Assembly (NCBI GenBank): GCA_013285645.1
Contig: JABDHJ010000017.1
Location: 1 to 52,131, forward strand
Direction of reading: 5' to 3'
Origin: Verrucomicrobiota bacterium
GTDB lineage: Bacteria; Verrucomicrobiota; Verrucomicrobiia; Methylacidiphilales; UBA1321
DNA length: 52,131 nucleotides
The notes under the pieces: generated by a model
What the model saw: only the letters and a program-made list of their open reading frames with translations
Database searches by the model: none
What the model was told of the DNA's origin: nothing
Shown: positions 17,842-26,581 of the stretch, piece by piece
Position numbering within the stretch: the stretch's first letter is position 1
How the letters are laid out: every line of letters begins with the position of its first letter
Position numbers and translations under genes: made by a program

Positions 17842-19950
17842 CTAGAAAAACAACGGAATAATCAAAATCGCCAGCACGTTCACGACCTTGATCATCGGAT
17901 TGATCGCTGGGCCGGACGTATCCTTATATGGATCGCCGACTGTGTCGCCGGTGACCGCTGCCGCATGGGCCGGGGAACCTTTGCCTCCGTAGTTACCTTC
18001 TTCGATGAACTTCTTGGCGTTGTCCCACGCACCACCCGAGGAGGTCAGGGAAATACCAACGAACAGGCCGGTCGTAATCGTACCGACCAGAACGCCGCCG
18101 AGCGCAGTCGCACCCTTGTCCGCCGTCAATCCCAAGCCGGGGAAGAAGTGACCGCAGAAGGTAGGAACACCGGCAACCAGCAACACAGCCAGAAGCGGCA
18201 ACAGCGCCGGGAAGATCATTTCCTTGAGCGCGGCCTTGGTCACGATATCAACGCAGGTGCCGTACTCCGGTTTGTCCGTGCCGGTCAGAATACCAGGCTT
18301 GGCCTTGAGTTGGCGGCGCACTTCGAGCACAACCGCACCGGCGGCTTTGCCCACCGCATCCATGGTGTAGGCAACGAAAAGGAACGGCAGCATGCCACCG
18401 ATGAAGAGACCGATCAGGATGGTCGGGTCCTCCAGCGAGAAGACAATGCGCTCAGGGTCAGGCAATCCAGCCAGGAGCGCAGCAGAGGCGCGATGCACTT
18501 GCAACTCGTTTACGTAGGAAGTGAAAAGCACGAGCGCGGCCAGACCGGCAGAGGCGATGGCATAACCCTTGGTCACGGCCTTCATCGTATTACCGATGGC
18601 GTCGAGTTCGTCGGTGATCCGGCGCACTTCCTTCGGAAGCTTTGACATGACGGCCAAGCCGCCCGCGTTATCGGTGATGGGTCCGAACGCATCGAGCGAG
18701 ATGATGATACCCGAGAGGCTCAGCATGCTGACAACCGCGATGGCCACGCCATAGAGACCGTGGAACGAGTACGAAACCACGATCGACAAGCCGATGAAAA
18801 ATACCGGCAGCAGCGTGGCGTGCAAGCCGACCGCGAGACCGGCGATGATGTTCGTCGCGTGGCCCGTTTCCGAGGCCTTCGCAATTTTCCGCACCGGCGC
18901 GTATTGAGTCGCCGTATAGTAGTTGGTGATCAACACCGTGATGAAGGTCATGGCCAGGCCAACCAGCGTCGGCACATAAACCGTGACCCAGCTATCCGGG
19001 AAAAGCACCCAGCTCAAGGGCAGGAAAAGACACCCGGCGATGATCGCGCTCAGGGCCACACCGGTCAGAAGCGCGTTGGTCGGCTTCAGGTTGCCCACGT
19101 TGATGAAGACGATGCCAAGCACGGAGGCGATAACCGCCAGTCCACACAACATGAAGGGGAAAACGATGTATTCAGGATTGGCCGGGAATCCGATCGCCGC
19201 CACCAGGATGCTACCGATGAGGCTGACCGCGTAGGTCTCGAACACGTCCGCCGCCATGCCTGCGCAATCACCGACATTGTCGCCGACGTTGTCCGCGATG
19301 GTCGCCGGATTGCGGGGATCATCTTCGTCAAGATTCTGTTCGATCTTGCCGACGAGATCCGCGCCCACGTCCGCAGCCTTGGTATAGATACCGCCGCCGA
19401 GACGGGCAAAAACGGAAATAAGACTGCTTCCCAAGGCGAGACCGATAATTGCGTCGAGTGCCTGCTTGTGGCTGGCTTCACCGAAATAGGCGTCCACGCC
19501 GAGATAGAAACCGCCCACACTCAGCAGGGCGAGACCAACGACGAGAAGACCCGTAACCGCACCACCATTAAAGGCAATGCGCAAGGCCGGTTGGGCGCCA
19601 ATGGTAGCCGCTTGGGCCGTGCGAATATTGGAAATGACCGCGACCCGCATGCCGATGAAGCCGGCCAGCAAGGAACAGGTGGCCCCGATCAGAAAGCCGA
19701 CCGCGCAGGGAATGTGCTTGAAGTAGGCGATGAGAATGAGGAGAACGATGGCAATCGCACTGATTGTCTTGATCTGGCGGCTCAAGTAGGCCTTCGCGCC
19801 TTCCTCGACGGCAGCGGCGATTTCCCGCATCAGATCGGTACCGGTACCAGCGGCGCGAACCTTAACGGCGAGGATAATGGCCGTGACAATGGCGAGCGCG
19901 CCCAGAACGAGGGCCGTGTAAATTCCGTTGTTAAGTAAAAAAGTCTCCAT
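17842..19950 (-). CDS. hppA: K+-independent H+-translocating membrane pyrophosphatase
   Basis: 702 residues from the ATG at 19948-19950 ([12 protein letters not shown]); an upstream in-frame Met is less likely. It has about 16 membrane helices. The pyrophosphate/Mg site is complete: DVGADLVGK, then [20 protein letters not shown] and [12 protein letters not shown], and a C-terminal second acidic motif [15 protein letters not shown]. The diagnostic segment reads [12 protein letters not shown] with Lys where K+-dependent enzymes have Ala, so it should not need K+. It couples PPi hydrolysis to proton export. Confidence 0.95.
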   Translation of the reverse strand: METFLLNNGIYTALVLGALAIVTAIILAVKVRAAGTGTDLMREIAAAVEEGAKAYLSRQIKTISAIAIVLLILIAYFKHIPCAVGFLIGATCSLLAGFIGMRVAVISNIRTAQAATIGAQPALRIAFNGGAVTGLLVVGLALLSVGGFYLGVDAYFGEASHKQALDAIIGLALGSSLISVFARLGGGIYTKAADVGADLVGKIEQNLDEDDPRNPATIADNVGDNVGDCAGMAADVFETYAVSLIGSILVAAIGFPANPEYIVFPFMLCGLAVIASVLGIVFINVGNLKPTNALLTGVALSAIIAGCLFLPLSWVLFPDSWVTVYVPTLVGLAMTFITVLITNYYTATQYAPVRKIAKASETGHATNIIAGLAVGLHATLLPVFFIGLSIVVSYSFHGLYGVAIAVVSMLSLSGIIISLDAFGPITDNAGGLAVMSKLPKEVRRITDELDAIGNTMKAVTKGYAIASAGLAALVLFTSYVNELQVHRASAALLAGLPDPERIVFSLEDPTILIGLFIGGMLPFLFVAYTMDAVGKAAGAVVLEVRRQLKAKPGILTGTDKPEYGTCVDIVTKAALKEMIFPALLPLLAVLLVAGVPTFCGHFFPGLGLTADKGATALGGVLVGTITTGLFVGISLTSSGGAWDNAKKFIEEGNYGGKGSPAHAAAVTGDTVGDPYKDTSGPAINPMIKVVNVLAILIIPLFF

Positions 19951-20139
19951 AGATAACGATACTGTTAATTGATGTTTGAGGGGTAAGAGGGCGCAGTGTA
20001 AGCGGCGCAAAAGGAAGCGCAACCTCTAAATCGGGGAAAAAGCGGCGCCCTAAAAGATGCAAGGGGAGCATTACCGCTCATTTTCTTCCATTCCGCTAAA
20101 AAGTTGACCGCGATAAGGATGCTTATAACCTCAACCGAA

Positions 20140-20718
20140 ATGAAACAACTTCCGCTCATCCTGGTACTCTTACTGATCTGCGCGGGAGGCTACATGCGGG
20201 TACTCCAACCGAAAGATTGGAACGATCTTCTCGATTCTCTTAAAGCTCCTGGCGGAAAATCTGCACCGGGAGCAGCAAGTTCGACTGAAACAGAGGCGGA
20301 GCCAGTGCCCAAGCCCTCCGGCGTCGAATACATCACTCCAAGCACCACGAGCTACATTCATTCCTCGCACATCATCGATGTGCCGCAGCCCCCGCAACCG
20401 AAACAATCTTCTGATACCAACCAGGCGGCTTCAACTCCTCCCGTGAATAAGGTTTTCATCCCGCCAAATCCTCTGCCATCCCAAGCCGCCTGGACGTGGA
20501 CGACTCCGGACGGCAAGATCTATAAAAATGTCATTATCCAAAAAGTGGAAGCCGACCGCGTCACCATCTACCATGATCAAGGAAGTGCCGTGCTCGACAT
20601 CTACCTGCTTAATCCTGATCTCCAGAAACAGCTTAATTTCGATCCTGACCTGGCTGCCGAAGCCATCGCCACCAGAGAAAAAGCGGCCAAGGATACCACA
20701 GCTTCTCCCACTCCCTAG
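20140..20718 (+). CDS. Secreted or anchored protein of unknown function
   Basis: About 192 residues from ATG 20140 (MKQLPLILVLLLICAGGYM), which gives a classical signal sequence; an in-frame ATG at 20119 is an alternative. After a Pro/Ser/Thr-rich linker (residues about 40-120) a small domain follows with WTWTTPDGKIYKNVIIQKVEADRVTIYHDQG. That pattern resembles the short beta-rich 'SHD1-like/DGKxYxNVxVxxV' segments seen in exported planctomycete and verrucomicrobial proteins. Role unknown. Confidence 0.7.
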   Translation: MKQLPLILVLLLICAGGYMRVLQPKDWNDLLDSLKAPGGKSAPGAASSTETEAEPVPKPSGVEYITPSTTSYIHSSHIIDVPQPPQPKQSSDTNQAASTPPVNKVFIPPNPLPSQAAWTWTTPDGKIYKNVIIQKVEADRVTIYHDQGSAVLDIYLLNPDLQKQLNFDPDLAAEAIATREKAAKDTTASPTP

Positions 20719-21072
20719 AATTCCGTCGTCCTGAGCCGTAACGATGCAGTTGGATCGAGGGCATGAGTGGACGCCTTCCATCAAGCCGGAGGCTTGATAG
20801 CACCGTAGCCGGTGGTTGAGCGCAGCGACACCACCGGTAAATGTGATAGGAGGACTTTATCCCGTAAGGGATAACAGCATTGCGTACTACCTAAACCGGT
20901 CTGGTTGGATTTGTCTCCCTCTACGATCCCTACGGGATCGTCATGTAGGACAACCGTTTACCGGTGGTATCGCTGCGCTCGACCACCGGCTACAGTGCTT
21001 CAAAGCCTTCGGCTTTGCCGAGCCTCAACCGCATCGTTACAGCTCAGGATGCCAAACTTTAAAAGCACTTTT
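20719..21072. repeat. Non-coding region with nested palindrome cluster (family F, copy 2)
   Basis: Outermost inverted arms are at about 20,730-20,754 and 21,028-21,053 (core TAACGATGC). Inside these are longer arms at 20,799-20,839 and 20,959-20,999 (TGGTATCGCTGCGCTCGACC). Innermost are small palindromes TTATCCCGTAAGGGATAA and GATCCCTACGGGATC. The plan is the same as at 5.8-6.1 kb. No gene is supported. Confidence 0.8.
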
Positions 21073-21711
21073 CTAAAGTTTAATCTCAGTCGAGATTTTG
21101 ACTTTTTTGTCGCCGCCCATCGACTTCTTCAGCCGGTCAAAAAAACCGACCTGCACGGGCGTATTCTCTGCAGTGATGGCCCGATCACGGCCTGAGGGCA
21201 GAATTTCCACCGGCACGACCCGATGCTTGGCGATCAACTGGTTGGCCTGCCGCAACCGCGTGCTGAGGCACGATGCCATGCCCATAAGCAGCGCGCCGCC
21301 GCCGCCGGCATGCTCGGAAAGATAGGTACGCAAGTCGTCGAGATTCATGCTCCACAGGGTCGAGGTCTCGGTGACCTTGACGGTGGCCGAAGCCTCGCCT
21401 GGATCCAGCAGGCTGACCTCTCCCAGACACTCGCCCGGTTCGGCAGTACTGAGCGGAACTTCCTGTCCGCTGGCCAAGGCAGTGATCGCCAGTTTGCCCG
21501 CCACCACCACGTAAAAACGATCCTGCGGGTCGCCCTCCTTGATGATGACGGTTCCCGGGGCAAATTGCGCATACGTGCCGTAGGAGGCCAGATTCGTCAG
21601 GGACCGATCGCTCAGGTGTGCGAGAATTCCCAGCGGCGGCAATGGCGGGGGAAGTTCCTCGAAACCTTCGGGAGCGTCATGATCAAAAGTGGAGGCGGGA
21701 ATATCTTCCAT
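21073..21711 (-). CDS. Cyclic nucleotide-binding-like domain protein
   Basis: 212 residues with one CAP/CRP-type beta-roll: APGTVIIKEGDPQDRFYVVVAGKL, then GECLGEVSLLDPGEASATVKV. The phosphate-binding cassette lacks the Arg normally found before the second Ala (PRAATV becomes EASATV), so cNMP binding is doubtful. No HTH is present; the tail after residue 160 is basic and Lys-rich. It is divergent from a paralogue 66 bases away. Confidence 0.85.
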   Translation of the reverse strand: MEDIPASTFDHDAPEGFEELPPPLPPLGILAHLSDRSLTNLASYGTYAQFAPGTVIIKEGDPQDRFYVVVAGKLAITALASGQEVPLSTAEPGECLGEVSLLDPGEASATVKVTETSTLWSMNLDDLRTYLSEHAGGGGALLMGMASCLSTRLRQANQLIAKHRVVPVEILPSGRDRAITAENTPVQVGFFDRLKKSMGGDKKVKISTEIKL

Positions 21712-21777
21712 GAATTAATTTGCGTCAGCGATAGCCTAAGTCCTAACGTAAGTTAACGCTGTTTGCGATCAATTTCC

Positions 21778-22278
21778 ATGGCTGACTTAATTCTTCCCCG
21801 CACTGGCATTCTGTCCTTCATGGACGATGAGTCCCGCGAACGATTCGCCAGCTACGGCAGCGTCGAACCAACGACGGTCGGTCAGGTTATCATCCGCGAA
21901 AACGTAACGAACTTGAATCTCTACGTCGTGTTGAGCGGCTCCTATAAAGTCTCCACCCAAGCCACGGGCCAGGACGTGCATCTCGATGATGTGGGCGCCG
22001 GGGATTGTCTGGGCGAGGTTGCCGTTTTCCAGCCCGGCGTGACGTCTGCCACCGTGACCTGCATCGTGGCCGGGGAGCTCTGGCATATTGACGTACAGCA
22101 CCTTCAACAATTTCTCACCGACTGGCCTCATGCCGGTTGTGCCGCGGTGCTCGGCATCAACACCCTCCTCAGCCGACGCCTCAAGCGGGCGAACTCCGTC
22201 ATCCGCTCGCACCAAATCCTGCCCACATTCCTCAGCGTCCGCACCAAAAAGCGCCCCGCTTACGTCACGCAAGGTTAG
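21778..22278 (+). CDS. Cyclic nucleotide-binding-like domain protein (paralogue)
   Basis: 166 residues from ATG 21778 (an in-frame TTG lies 15 bases upstream). The beta-roll is similar to that of the divergent neighbour: VGQVIIRENVTNLNLYVVLSG and GDCLGEVAVFQPGVTSATV. Again the phosphate-cassette Arg is missing. No DNA-binding domain follows. The divergent arrangement and shared defects suggest duplication of a non-canonical sensor or structural domain. Confidence 0.83.
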   Translation: MADLILPRTGILSFMDDESRERFASYGSVEPTTVGQVIIRENVTNLNLYVVLSGSYKVSTQATGQDVHLDDVGAGDCLGEVAVFQPGVTSATVTCIVAGELWHIDVQHLQQFLTDWPHAGCAAVLGINTLLSRRLKRANSVIRSHQILPTFLSVRTKKRPAYVTQG

Positions 22279-22282
22279 GCAT

Positions 22283-22314
22283 CCGAGGTAGCCGCCGCAG
22301 GCCCGGCGGCGGTG
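22283..22314. repeat. Half copy of dispersed palindrome (family B-like)
   Basis: GAGGTAGCCGCCGCAGGCCC followed by GGCGGCGGTG. It lies just left of the IS1595-family element; the other half is not visible on the far side of the element. Confidence 0.5.
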
Positions 22315-22343
22315 CAGTCTTCGGGCAGAAGATCCTCATTAAA

Positions 22344-22351
22344 TTCCTAAA
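22344..22351. repeat. Target site duplication of IS, left copy
   Basis: The octamer TTCCTAAA here is identical to 24293-24300 on the other side of the element. Eight bases is the duplication length known for the IS1595 family. Confidence 0.9.
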
Positions 22352-22377
22352 GGGAGTTATCCCCTCGGCATACGGTA
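22352..22377 (+). repeat. Left terminal inverted repeat of IS
   Basis: Reads GGGAGTTATCCCC, then TCGGCATACGGTA. It matches the reverse complement of the right end at 22 of 26 positions. Confidence 0.88.
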
Positions 22378-22421
22378 CAGAGAGCGTGACAGTGCGTCGT
22401 TAATGTGGCTAGGGTCGGCTT

Positions 22422-22838
22422 ATGCCCGCACCCGATTATCAGCCTCCTCCGCCTCAAGCCTCACCGGCCCCTCCCTCGGATTATTCAAAGCCGCCAGATT
22501 ATTCGCACGGACGCCTTTCGGATACTCAACTAGACATTCTGCAAAAGTGGTTGGTTTTGAAGTGGGGGAAGGGAAATCCGAAGGGTCTGCCTCATTGCGA
22601 AATGTGCAAGGAGCCAAACATGCAATGGATTGCCGGTCAGCATATTGGGACTCCAATTCAGTTTATAAACGGCGCAATCCAGTTAATGGGCGGAGTGGTC
22701 TATCCAGTAATTGCAATCAGTTGCTCCAACTGTGGAAATACTCATTTCATAAATGCGATCCAAGCGGGCGTTCTTACCCATATTGGCGGTGGAAAATTAA
22801 GGGAAACGGAATCAAAAAAAGAGGCTTCAAATGGATAA
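22422..22838 (+). CDS. IS passenger gene: zinc-ribbon protein of unknown function
   Basis: 138 residues. A Pro/Ser-rich N terminus (residues 1-35) is followed by a domain with two CxxC pairs, CEMC and CSNC, about 38 residues apart, suggesting one structural zinc site. Between them is a hydrophobic stretch FINGAIQLMGGVVYPVIAI. I do not recognise a family. The gene lies inside the IS between the left inverted repeat and the transposase, and overlaps the next gene by 8 bases, so the two are translationally coupled cargo. Confidence 0.75.
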   Translation: MPAPDYQPPPPQASPAPPSDYSKPPDYSHGRLSDTQLDILQKWLVLKWGKGNPKGLPHCEMCKEPNMQWIAGQHIGTPIQFINGAIQLMGGVVYPVIAISCSNCGNTHFINAIQAGVLTHIGGGKLRETESKKEASNG

Positions 22839-23229
22839 GCCTGTTGTCACAGAAACCAGCGGAGTCGGGCTGGATACAAGTTCTAGAAGTTTGGTCAATA
22901 ATGTTATCAGCGGGAGGGATGTGAGGTATTATACCGTTGCACGCTTCGAGCTTAGAAGCATCTCTAACATGAATGGCAGTGCAACCTTTTACGTTGGGTT
23001 GGTTACGATGTGCTTCGGGCTTGAAATAGGAATCGCCTTCTCTGTTCTATTTGCAGATCCTAAAATGCTTTCCCCTGGCGCATTAAGCCTAGCTTACAAC
23101 GGGGTTCTTTTTGCCACAGTATTTACCGTAGCTTTTAGTGTATTTGCATTTTTTAACCTACGCCGAGCCAAGGAGGGTATTGATGATATAATGCAAGAAA
23201 GCCGCCTCCCGAAAGAAGAAAATGAATAG
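22831..23229 (+). CDS. IS passenger gene: small two-helix membrane protein
   Basis: 132 residues. A polar N terminus of about 50 residues is followed by two membrane helices (FYVGLVTMCFGLEIGIAFSVLF and YNGVLFATVFTVAFSVFAFF) and a charged tail. No known motif. It overlaps the zinc-ribbon gene by 8 bases. Being encoded inside the IS boundaries, the pair is carried by the element; a role in host defence, exclusion or regulation is possible but not shown. Confidence 0.75.
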   Translation: MDKPVVTETSGVGLDTSSRSLVNNVISGRDVRYYTVARFELRSISNMNGSATFYVGLVTMCFGLEIGIAFSVLFADPKMLSPGALSLAYNGVLFATVFTVAFSVFAFFNLRRAKEGIDDIMQESRLPKEENE

Positions 23230-23232
23230 TTT

Positions 23233-23388
23233 ATGAACCTCAAAGAAGCCAAAGAACAAAATAAGCTCTCTCATTTCGTGAAAGAAAAAAAGAAGACTCA
23301 CCCTGAGGCGAGCCATCTTCATTTTCACGGTGTCATCAAATCGATGGCTTCGCAAAAGTCGAAACCAAAGAAGGAAACATCGAAATAG
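23233..23388 (+). CDS. Small basic protein overlapping the transposase 3' end
   Basis: An ATG four bases after the previous stop opens 51 codons: NLKEAKEQNKLSHFVKEKKK, then THPEASHLHFHGVIKSMAS and a Lys-rich tail. The last 53 bases overlap antisense the end of the transposase gene. The composition (Lys, His, Ser) and the regular helical N terminus look like a real small protein, possibly an accessory factor of the element. I believe similar short proteins accompany other IS1595-type transposases, but this is from memory. Confidence 0.55.
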   Translation: MNLKEAKEQNKLSHFVKEKKKTHPEASHLHFHGVIKSMASQKSKPKKETSK

Positions 23389-24244
23389 GCTTGGCCTTCG
23401 AGTTGTAACGAAACTCGAATTCCTTGGCGTACTTACCGAGATGCTTCTTTGAAACGTGAATATGAGTGCCCTTAACGCTGTTTTTCAGGCGAGCCCAAAA
23501 GCTTTCAAGCCCGTTCACATGCGAACTGCCTTGCACGTACTCGCCGTTGCCGTGGCGAACGACTTGGTGAGTGTAGCCTTTCGTCTTAAGAAGTTTGTAG
23601 GTAGGAAACTCATCGGTATGAACCGTGGAGCCTTGCTTGACGTTCTCCTGAATAACCGGATACAGGCTGGCCTTGGAACAGTCGGGAACGATCTTGGTGA
23701 TGATCTGGCCACCACGTTCGAGCATTCCGAAAACAATTGTCTTCCCTTGCGCCCCACGGCCTCGACCTGTGTTGCGGGGCTTGCGACCGCCAACGTAGGT
23801 TTCGTCGATCTCAACTTGGCCAAAGAGGGGAAACTCCCCATCTACTTGGGTAATGTGCTTACGAATCTCATGGCCCATGCGCCACGCACACTTGTACGTC
23901 ACGCCAAGCTGGCGTTCCAATTCCTTGGCAGGAACGCCATGGCGGGAAGTAGTGAAAAGATAGATGGCATAGAACCAAAGTTGCAAGGGGGTGCGGCTAT
24001 CCTCAAAGGGAGTGCCAACCGTGGGGTGAAGATGATGTCCGCACCATTGGCAGGAATAGGCGCGTTCCGCTTGAATTTTGTACCAGTTCGCCTTGCGCTC
24101 GCACTTAGGGCAGGCATGGCCTTGGCCGAAGCGAATGGTAAAAATGTGCTCCAAACAGTGTTGATCTGTGGGGAACTGCTTGAAAAAATCACGGATGGTG
24201 ATGCTGGCCTTTTCCTTCTTCCGCTTGATGGTCTTCGTCTTCAT
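23336..24244 (-). CDS. IS1595-family transposase (ISXO2-like)
   Basis: 302 residues. The N terminus has a zinc ribbon with CPKC and CQWC (residues about 45-70). The DDE-type ISXO2 domain follows: GQVEIDETYVGGRKP has the first Asp, VHTDEFPTYK the second, and the third acidic site lies in SSHVNGLESFWARLKNSVKGTH, where IS1595 enzymes have Asn or Glu in HVNGxE. It ends normally, with no frameshift. It should cut and join the 26-bp ends described for the element. Confidence 0.93.
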   Translation of the reverse strand: MKTKTIKRKKEKASITIRDFFKQFPTDQHCLEHIFTIRFGQGHACPKCERKANWYKIQAERAYSCQWCGHHLHPTVGTPFEDSRTPLQLWFYAIYLFTTSRHGVPAKELERQLGVTYKCAWRMGHEIRKHITQVDGEFPLFGQVEIDETYVGGRKPRNTGRGRGAQGKTIVFGMLERGGQIITKIVPDCSKASLYPVIQENVKQGSTVHTDEFPTYKLLKTKGYTHQVVRHGNGEYVQGSSHVNGLESFWARLKNSVKGTHIHVSKKHLGKYAKEFEFRYNSKAKPISMFPSLVSTFAKPSI

Positions 24245-24266
24245 GGAACCAACCTATGATAAAACC

Positions 24267-24292
24267 TACCGTATGTCAAGGGGATAATCCCC
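24267..24292 (-). repeat. Right terminal inverted repeat of IS
   Basis: Reads TACCGTATGTCAAG, then GGGATAATCCCC, the inverted partner of 22352-22377. It lies just upstream of the transposase start, where it probably overlaps the promoter. Confidence 0.88.
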
Positions 24293-24300
24293 TTCCTAAA
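24293..24300. repeat. Target site duplication of IS, right copy
   Basis: TTCCTAAA, identical to 22344-22351. Confidence 0.9.
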
Positions 24301-24303
24301 TCT

Positions 24304-24334
24304 CATTAGTCATCCTGAGCTTGTCGAAGGATCA
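24304..24334. repeat. Dispersed repeat (family A)
   Basis: Contains TCCTGAGCTTGTCGAAGGAT as at 452-484. The flanking bases CATTAG also match the inverted copy at 34,789-34,819. Confidence 0.75.
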
Positions 24335-24411
24335 GTTCGGTCTGCCTTCCTCCGAATCAGCCGTCGACCTCGGAGCGACGTTGTTTTGCTACCCGGTTGC
24401 AGCCAATCCGC

Positions 24412-26001
24412 TCAATGGCCCGAAGCATGGGCCACCGCTTCCGCAGGCGGAGATAGGAGCCCACCAGAACCAACCGCACGCACCGCATAGGGAAAGCTCA
24501 ATCCGGCGAAAAGCCCATTGTCGGTGAAACTCGCCAAGCCGTCTGCTGATGGAATAACCGTCCCAATATATTTCCCCAACCGACTCACCACAAAAGCCGC
24601 CGGCGGTACACCCTGACTTTGCCATTTGAGCGTAGCCGATGTCGCCGTGGCAGAGACGGAAAGATCGATCGGAGCGGCGGGTGGAGTGCCTGTCATCACC
24701 GGACCGGCCAACCGAAGGATGATGACTTCGTCCGGCACGGAAACGACGATGGCGTCCGTCGCTTCCCACGTTTTTTGAACCTGGATTCCGGCAAGAGGCC
24801 GATACAGGGCGGCGGCGACCGGAGTCTTCAGATGCACGGTCACCTGCTCCGGCGCGGGCGACAAATCCTTGCGGGTTTCGAGATCAAATGAAGGAACCTC
24901 CTGCCACAAGAGAAGATCGATGCCTCCATCGGCACAGGAGAGAAGCGTGTGATGAATATTGGACAGCCCTTCTATTGCCAAAGGAAAAGCGCGGTCGGGG
25001 GCGTCGGCGCGAACCCAACGAAGTGCAGTCGAATCCCAATGACTTTCGCTCAGCAATGAGATCAGATTGGAAACCGCCGTGAAAGCGGGCTTGGGAGAAG
25101 CGTCATGGCGAAGCATGCCGAAGTTCGCCTCGGGATCATCCGGATTGACCAATTCATCGATCAACTCATACGTAAACGTCCTGAGGATTCCCGCGTTCCA
25201 GTATTCAGCAAAGTGGCGGGGGAAATATTTCCCACCGGCTGTCTCGGAAATTCCGGGCTGCCCTCCCGGAGCCACTCTATGATAGGACAGGCAATTGTGA
25301 TAGCCGGACTCCGTGGCCACAAGAGGTTTGGCTTCATTCCCCTTTCCGAGAAGAGCAAAAGCGCGCCAGATATTTTGTCCTGCCCAGAAAACGCTCATGG
25401 ACGGCATGGTGCCGCCCGCATAAGGATGAAAGGCCACGTCATCGAAACCGGAGAGAGGAGCAAGGGCGCCCCCGCCTTCTAAAATAGGCGTAGGAGAAGT
25501 AACGGGCACAGCAGCAAGCGCGGGTTCAGCATGAACGGCCTGGTAGAGATTGTTCTGCCAAAGCTTGATCCCGTCCGGCCAGCGTTTGCCTCGCTCACCA
25601 CCATTGAAAGGAAGCCAAAAATTATTCGGCTCATTCGGCCCCTCAATCATGTCGATCACGCCGGGGGCTGCCTTCCACGCCGTCATTTGCGTCTTGAGAT
25701 CGCCCTCCTCCGGATCACAAACAATCGTGCTGTGAACACCAAACGCATGCAGAAGCTCAAGCTCCCGGAAATAGAAGCCATCGCGAACATACCGAATGCC
25801 GGATTCACCCAAGCGCTGCCTCACCTGATCATAATCTTTTCCGTAAGGCGTATCTTTGTAGCTCCAGTGCGTACAAACGCCAATGCTATCCACAAAGTCA
25901 TCGGACCTCGGAGCAGGCTCCCAAACAGGATCCATCGCCAAGGCAGGAACGACCGTAGCCACGAAAAGAGCAAGAGGTAGCCAGCATCTTCTCAGTTTCA
26001 T
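24412..26001 (-). CDS. Secreted glycoside-hydrolase-like protein with C-terminal Fn3-like domain
   Basis: 529 residues with a signal peptide ending near ALA (residues 1-22). The central part looks like a TIM-barrel glycosidase of clan A (GH5/GH39-like). E124 in IEGPNEPN fits the acid/base at the end of strand 4, and E231 in VATESGY fits the nucleophile at strand 7. The last 85 residues (PAAPIDLSVSATATSATLKWQ to the end) have the pattern of a fibronectin type III module. The substrate is not evident. It is not in an operon. Confidence 0.75.
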   Translation of the reverse strand: MKLRRCWLPLALFVATVVPALAMDPVWEPAPRSDDFVDSIGVCTHWSYKDTPYGKDYDQVRQRLGESGIRYVRDGFYFRELELLHAFGVHSTIVCDPEEGDLKTQMTAWKAAPGVIDMIEGPNEPNNFWLPFNGGERGKRWPDGIKLWQNNLYQAVHAEPALAAVPVTSPTPILEGGGALAPLSGFDDVAFHPYAGGTMPSMSVFWAGQNIWRAFALLGKGNEAKPLVATESGYHNCLSYHRVAPGGQPGISETAGGKYFPRHFAEYWNAGILRTFTYELIDELVNPDDPEANFGMLRHDASPKPAFTAVSNLISLLSESHWDSTALRWVRADAPDRAFPLAIEGLSNIHHTLLSCADGGIDLLLWQEVPSFDLETRKDLSPAPEQVTVHLKTPVAAALYRPLAGIQVQKTWEATDAIVVSVPDEVIILRLAGPVMTGTPPAAPIDLSVSATATSATLKWQSQGVPPAAFVVSRLGKYIGTVIPSADGLASFTDNGLFAGLSFPYAVRAVGSGGLLSPPAEAVAHASGH

Positions 26002-26070
26002 TTTGAATCGTTAAAGATGCCTGCAGCCCTTTTTCCACTTCCCTTCTACTTCGATCTGGAAACTAACGGA

Positions 26071-26439
26071 TTAACGCGCCCATCTGACAGCCAAGAACGC
26101 ACCGATACAAATAGCAGCGTCGGTAAAAACATAAACAAGCCAACAACTGGATGGCACGTTAGAAGGAGATGCCGCAGAACTCCAAGCGAAGGTGATGATG
26201 ATGGAAGCGAAGAGAAGAAATGCCCCAATCCTTTTTTCGGGCGCAATATAAACGGGAATCAGCCCTGCCAGCGGGCTAAAAAAGAGGGCTACTAAAGTTG
26301 CCCACGCGTTGTCGTGCAGAGCTGGGGTGCCAGTAAACAACTGCGCAATTCCCGGAAGAAAGAAGCCGACGATCGCAAATAAAATCCAACGAGCAATATC
26401 CAACCAAATCGATCTGCGAGCGACTTGGAAGCTATCCAT
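26071..26439 (-). CDS. Small membrane protein of unknown function
   Basis: 122 residues with four hydrophobic segments: ARWILFAIVGFFLPGIAQLF, ATLVALFFSPLAGLIPVY, GAFLLFASIIITFAW and YVFTDAAICIGAFLAV. A short charged loop APEKRIG separates the second and third. No family is recognised. Composition fits a real inner-membrane protein; nothing in the context gives its role. Confidence 0.6.
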   Translation of the reverse strand: MDSFQVARRSIWLDIARWILFAIVGFFLPGIAQLFTGTPALHDNAWATLVALFFSPLAGLIPVYIAPEKRIGAFLLFASIIITFAWSSAASPSNVPSSCWLVYVFTDAAICIGAFLAVRWAR

Positions 26440-26581
26440 TCACCGAGAGTGTCCAATGGTGGCATGAAGTCACGCGAAAAAGCCCATTTGAGATACCTGC
26501 GCATTACCTGCAGGTGAATGTTATCGGGGAAGCAAGCTTGGCAAACCCAAACATGGCACGCCCCGTGCCTTGGAGGGCCAC

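Larger units (their letters stand above)
22352..24292. mobile_element. Complete IS1595-family insertion sequence with passenger genes
   Basis: The element is 1941 bases long. The terminal inverted repeats are 26 bases (22352-22377 and 24267-24292), identical at 22 positions, with outer ends GGGAGTTATCCCC and GGGGATTATCCCC read inward. An 8-base direct repeat TTCCTAAA flanks it exactly. It encodes an ISXO2-type transposase on the minus strand and three plus-strand ORFs unrelated to transposition. Base composition is clearly more AT-rich than the flanks. Intact ends, intact transposase and a perfect target duplication indicate recent insertion. Confidence 0.9.

Noticed and set aside
18760..19938. 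A 392-codon frame antisense to hppA
   Set aside because: Composition is dominated by charged residues produced by reading hydrophobic codons backwards; hppA is certain.
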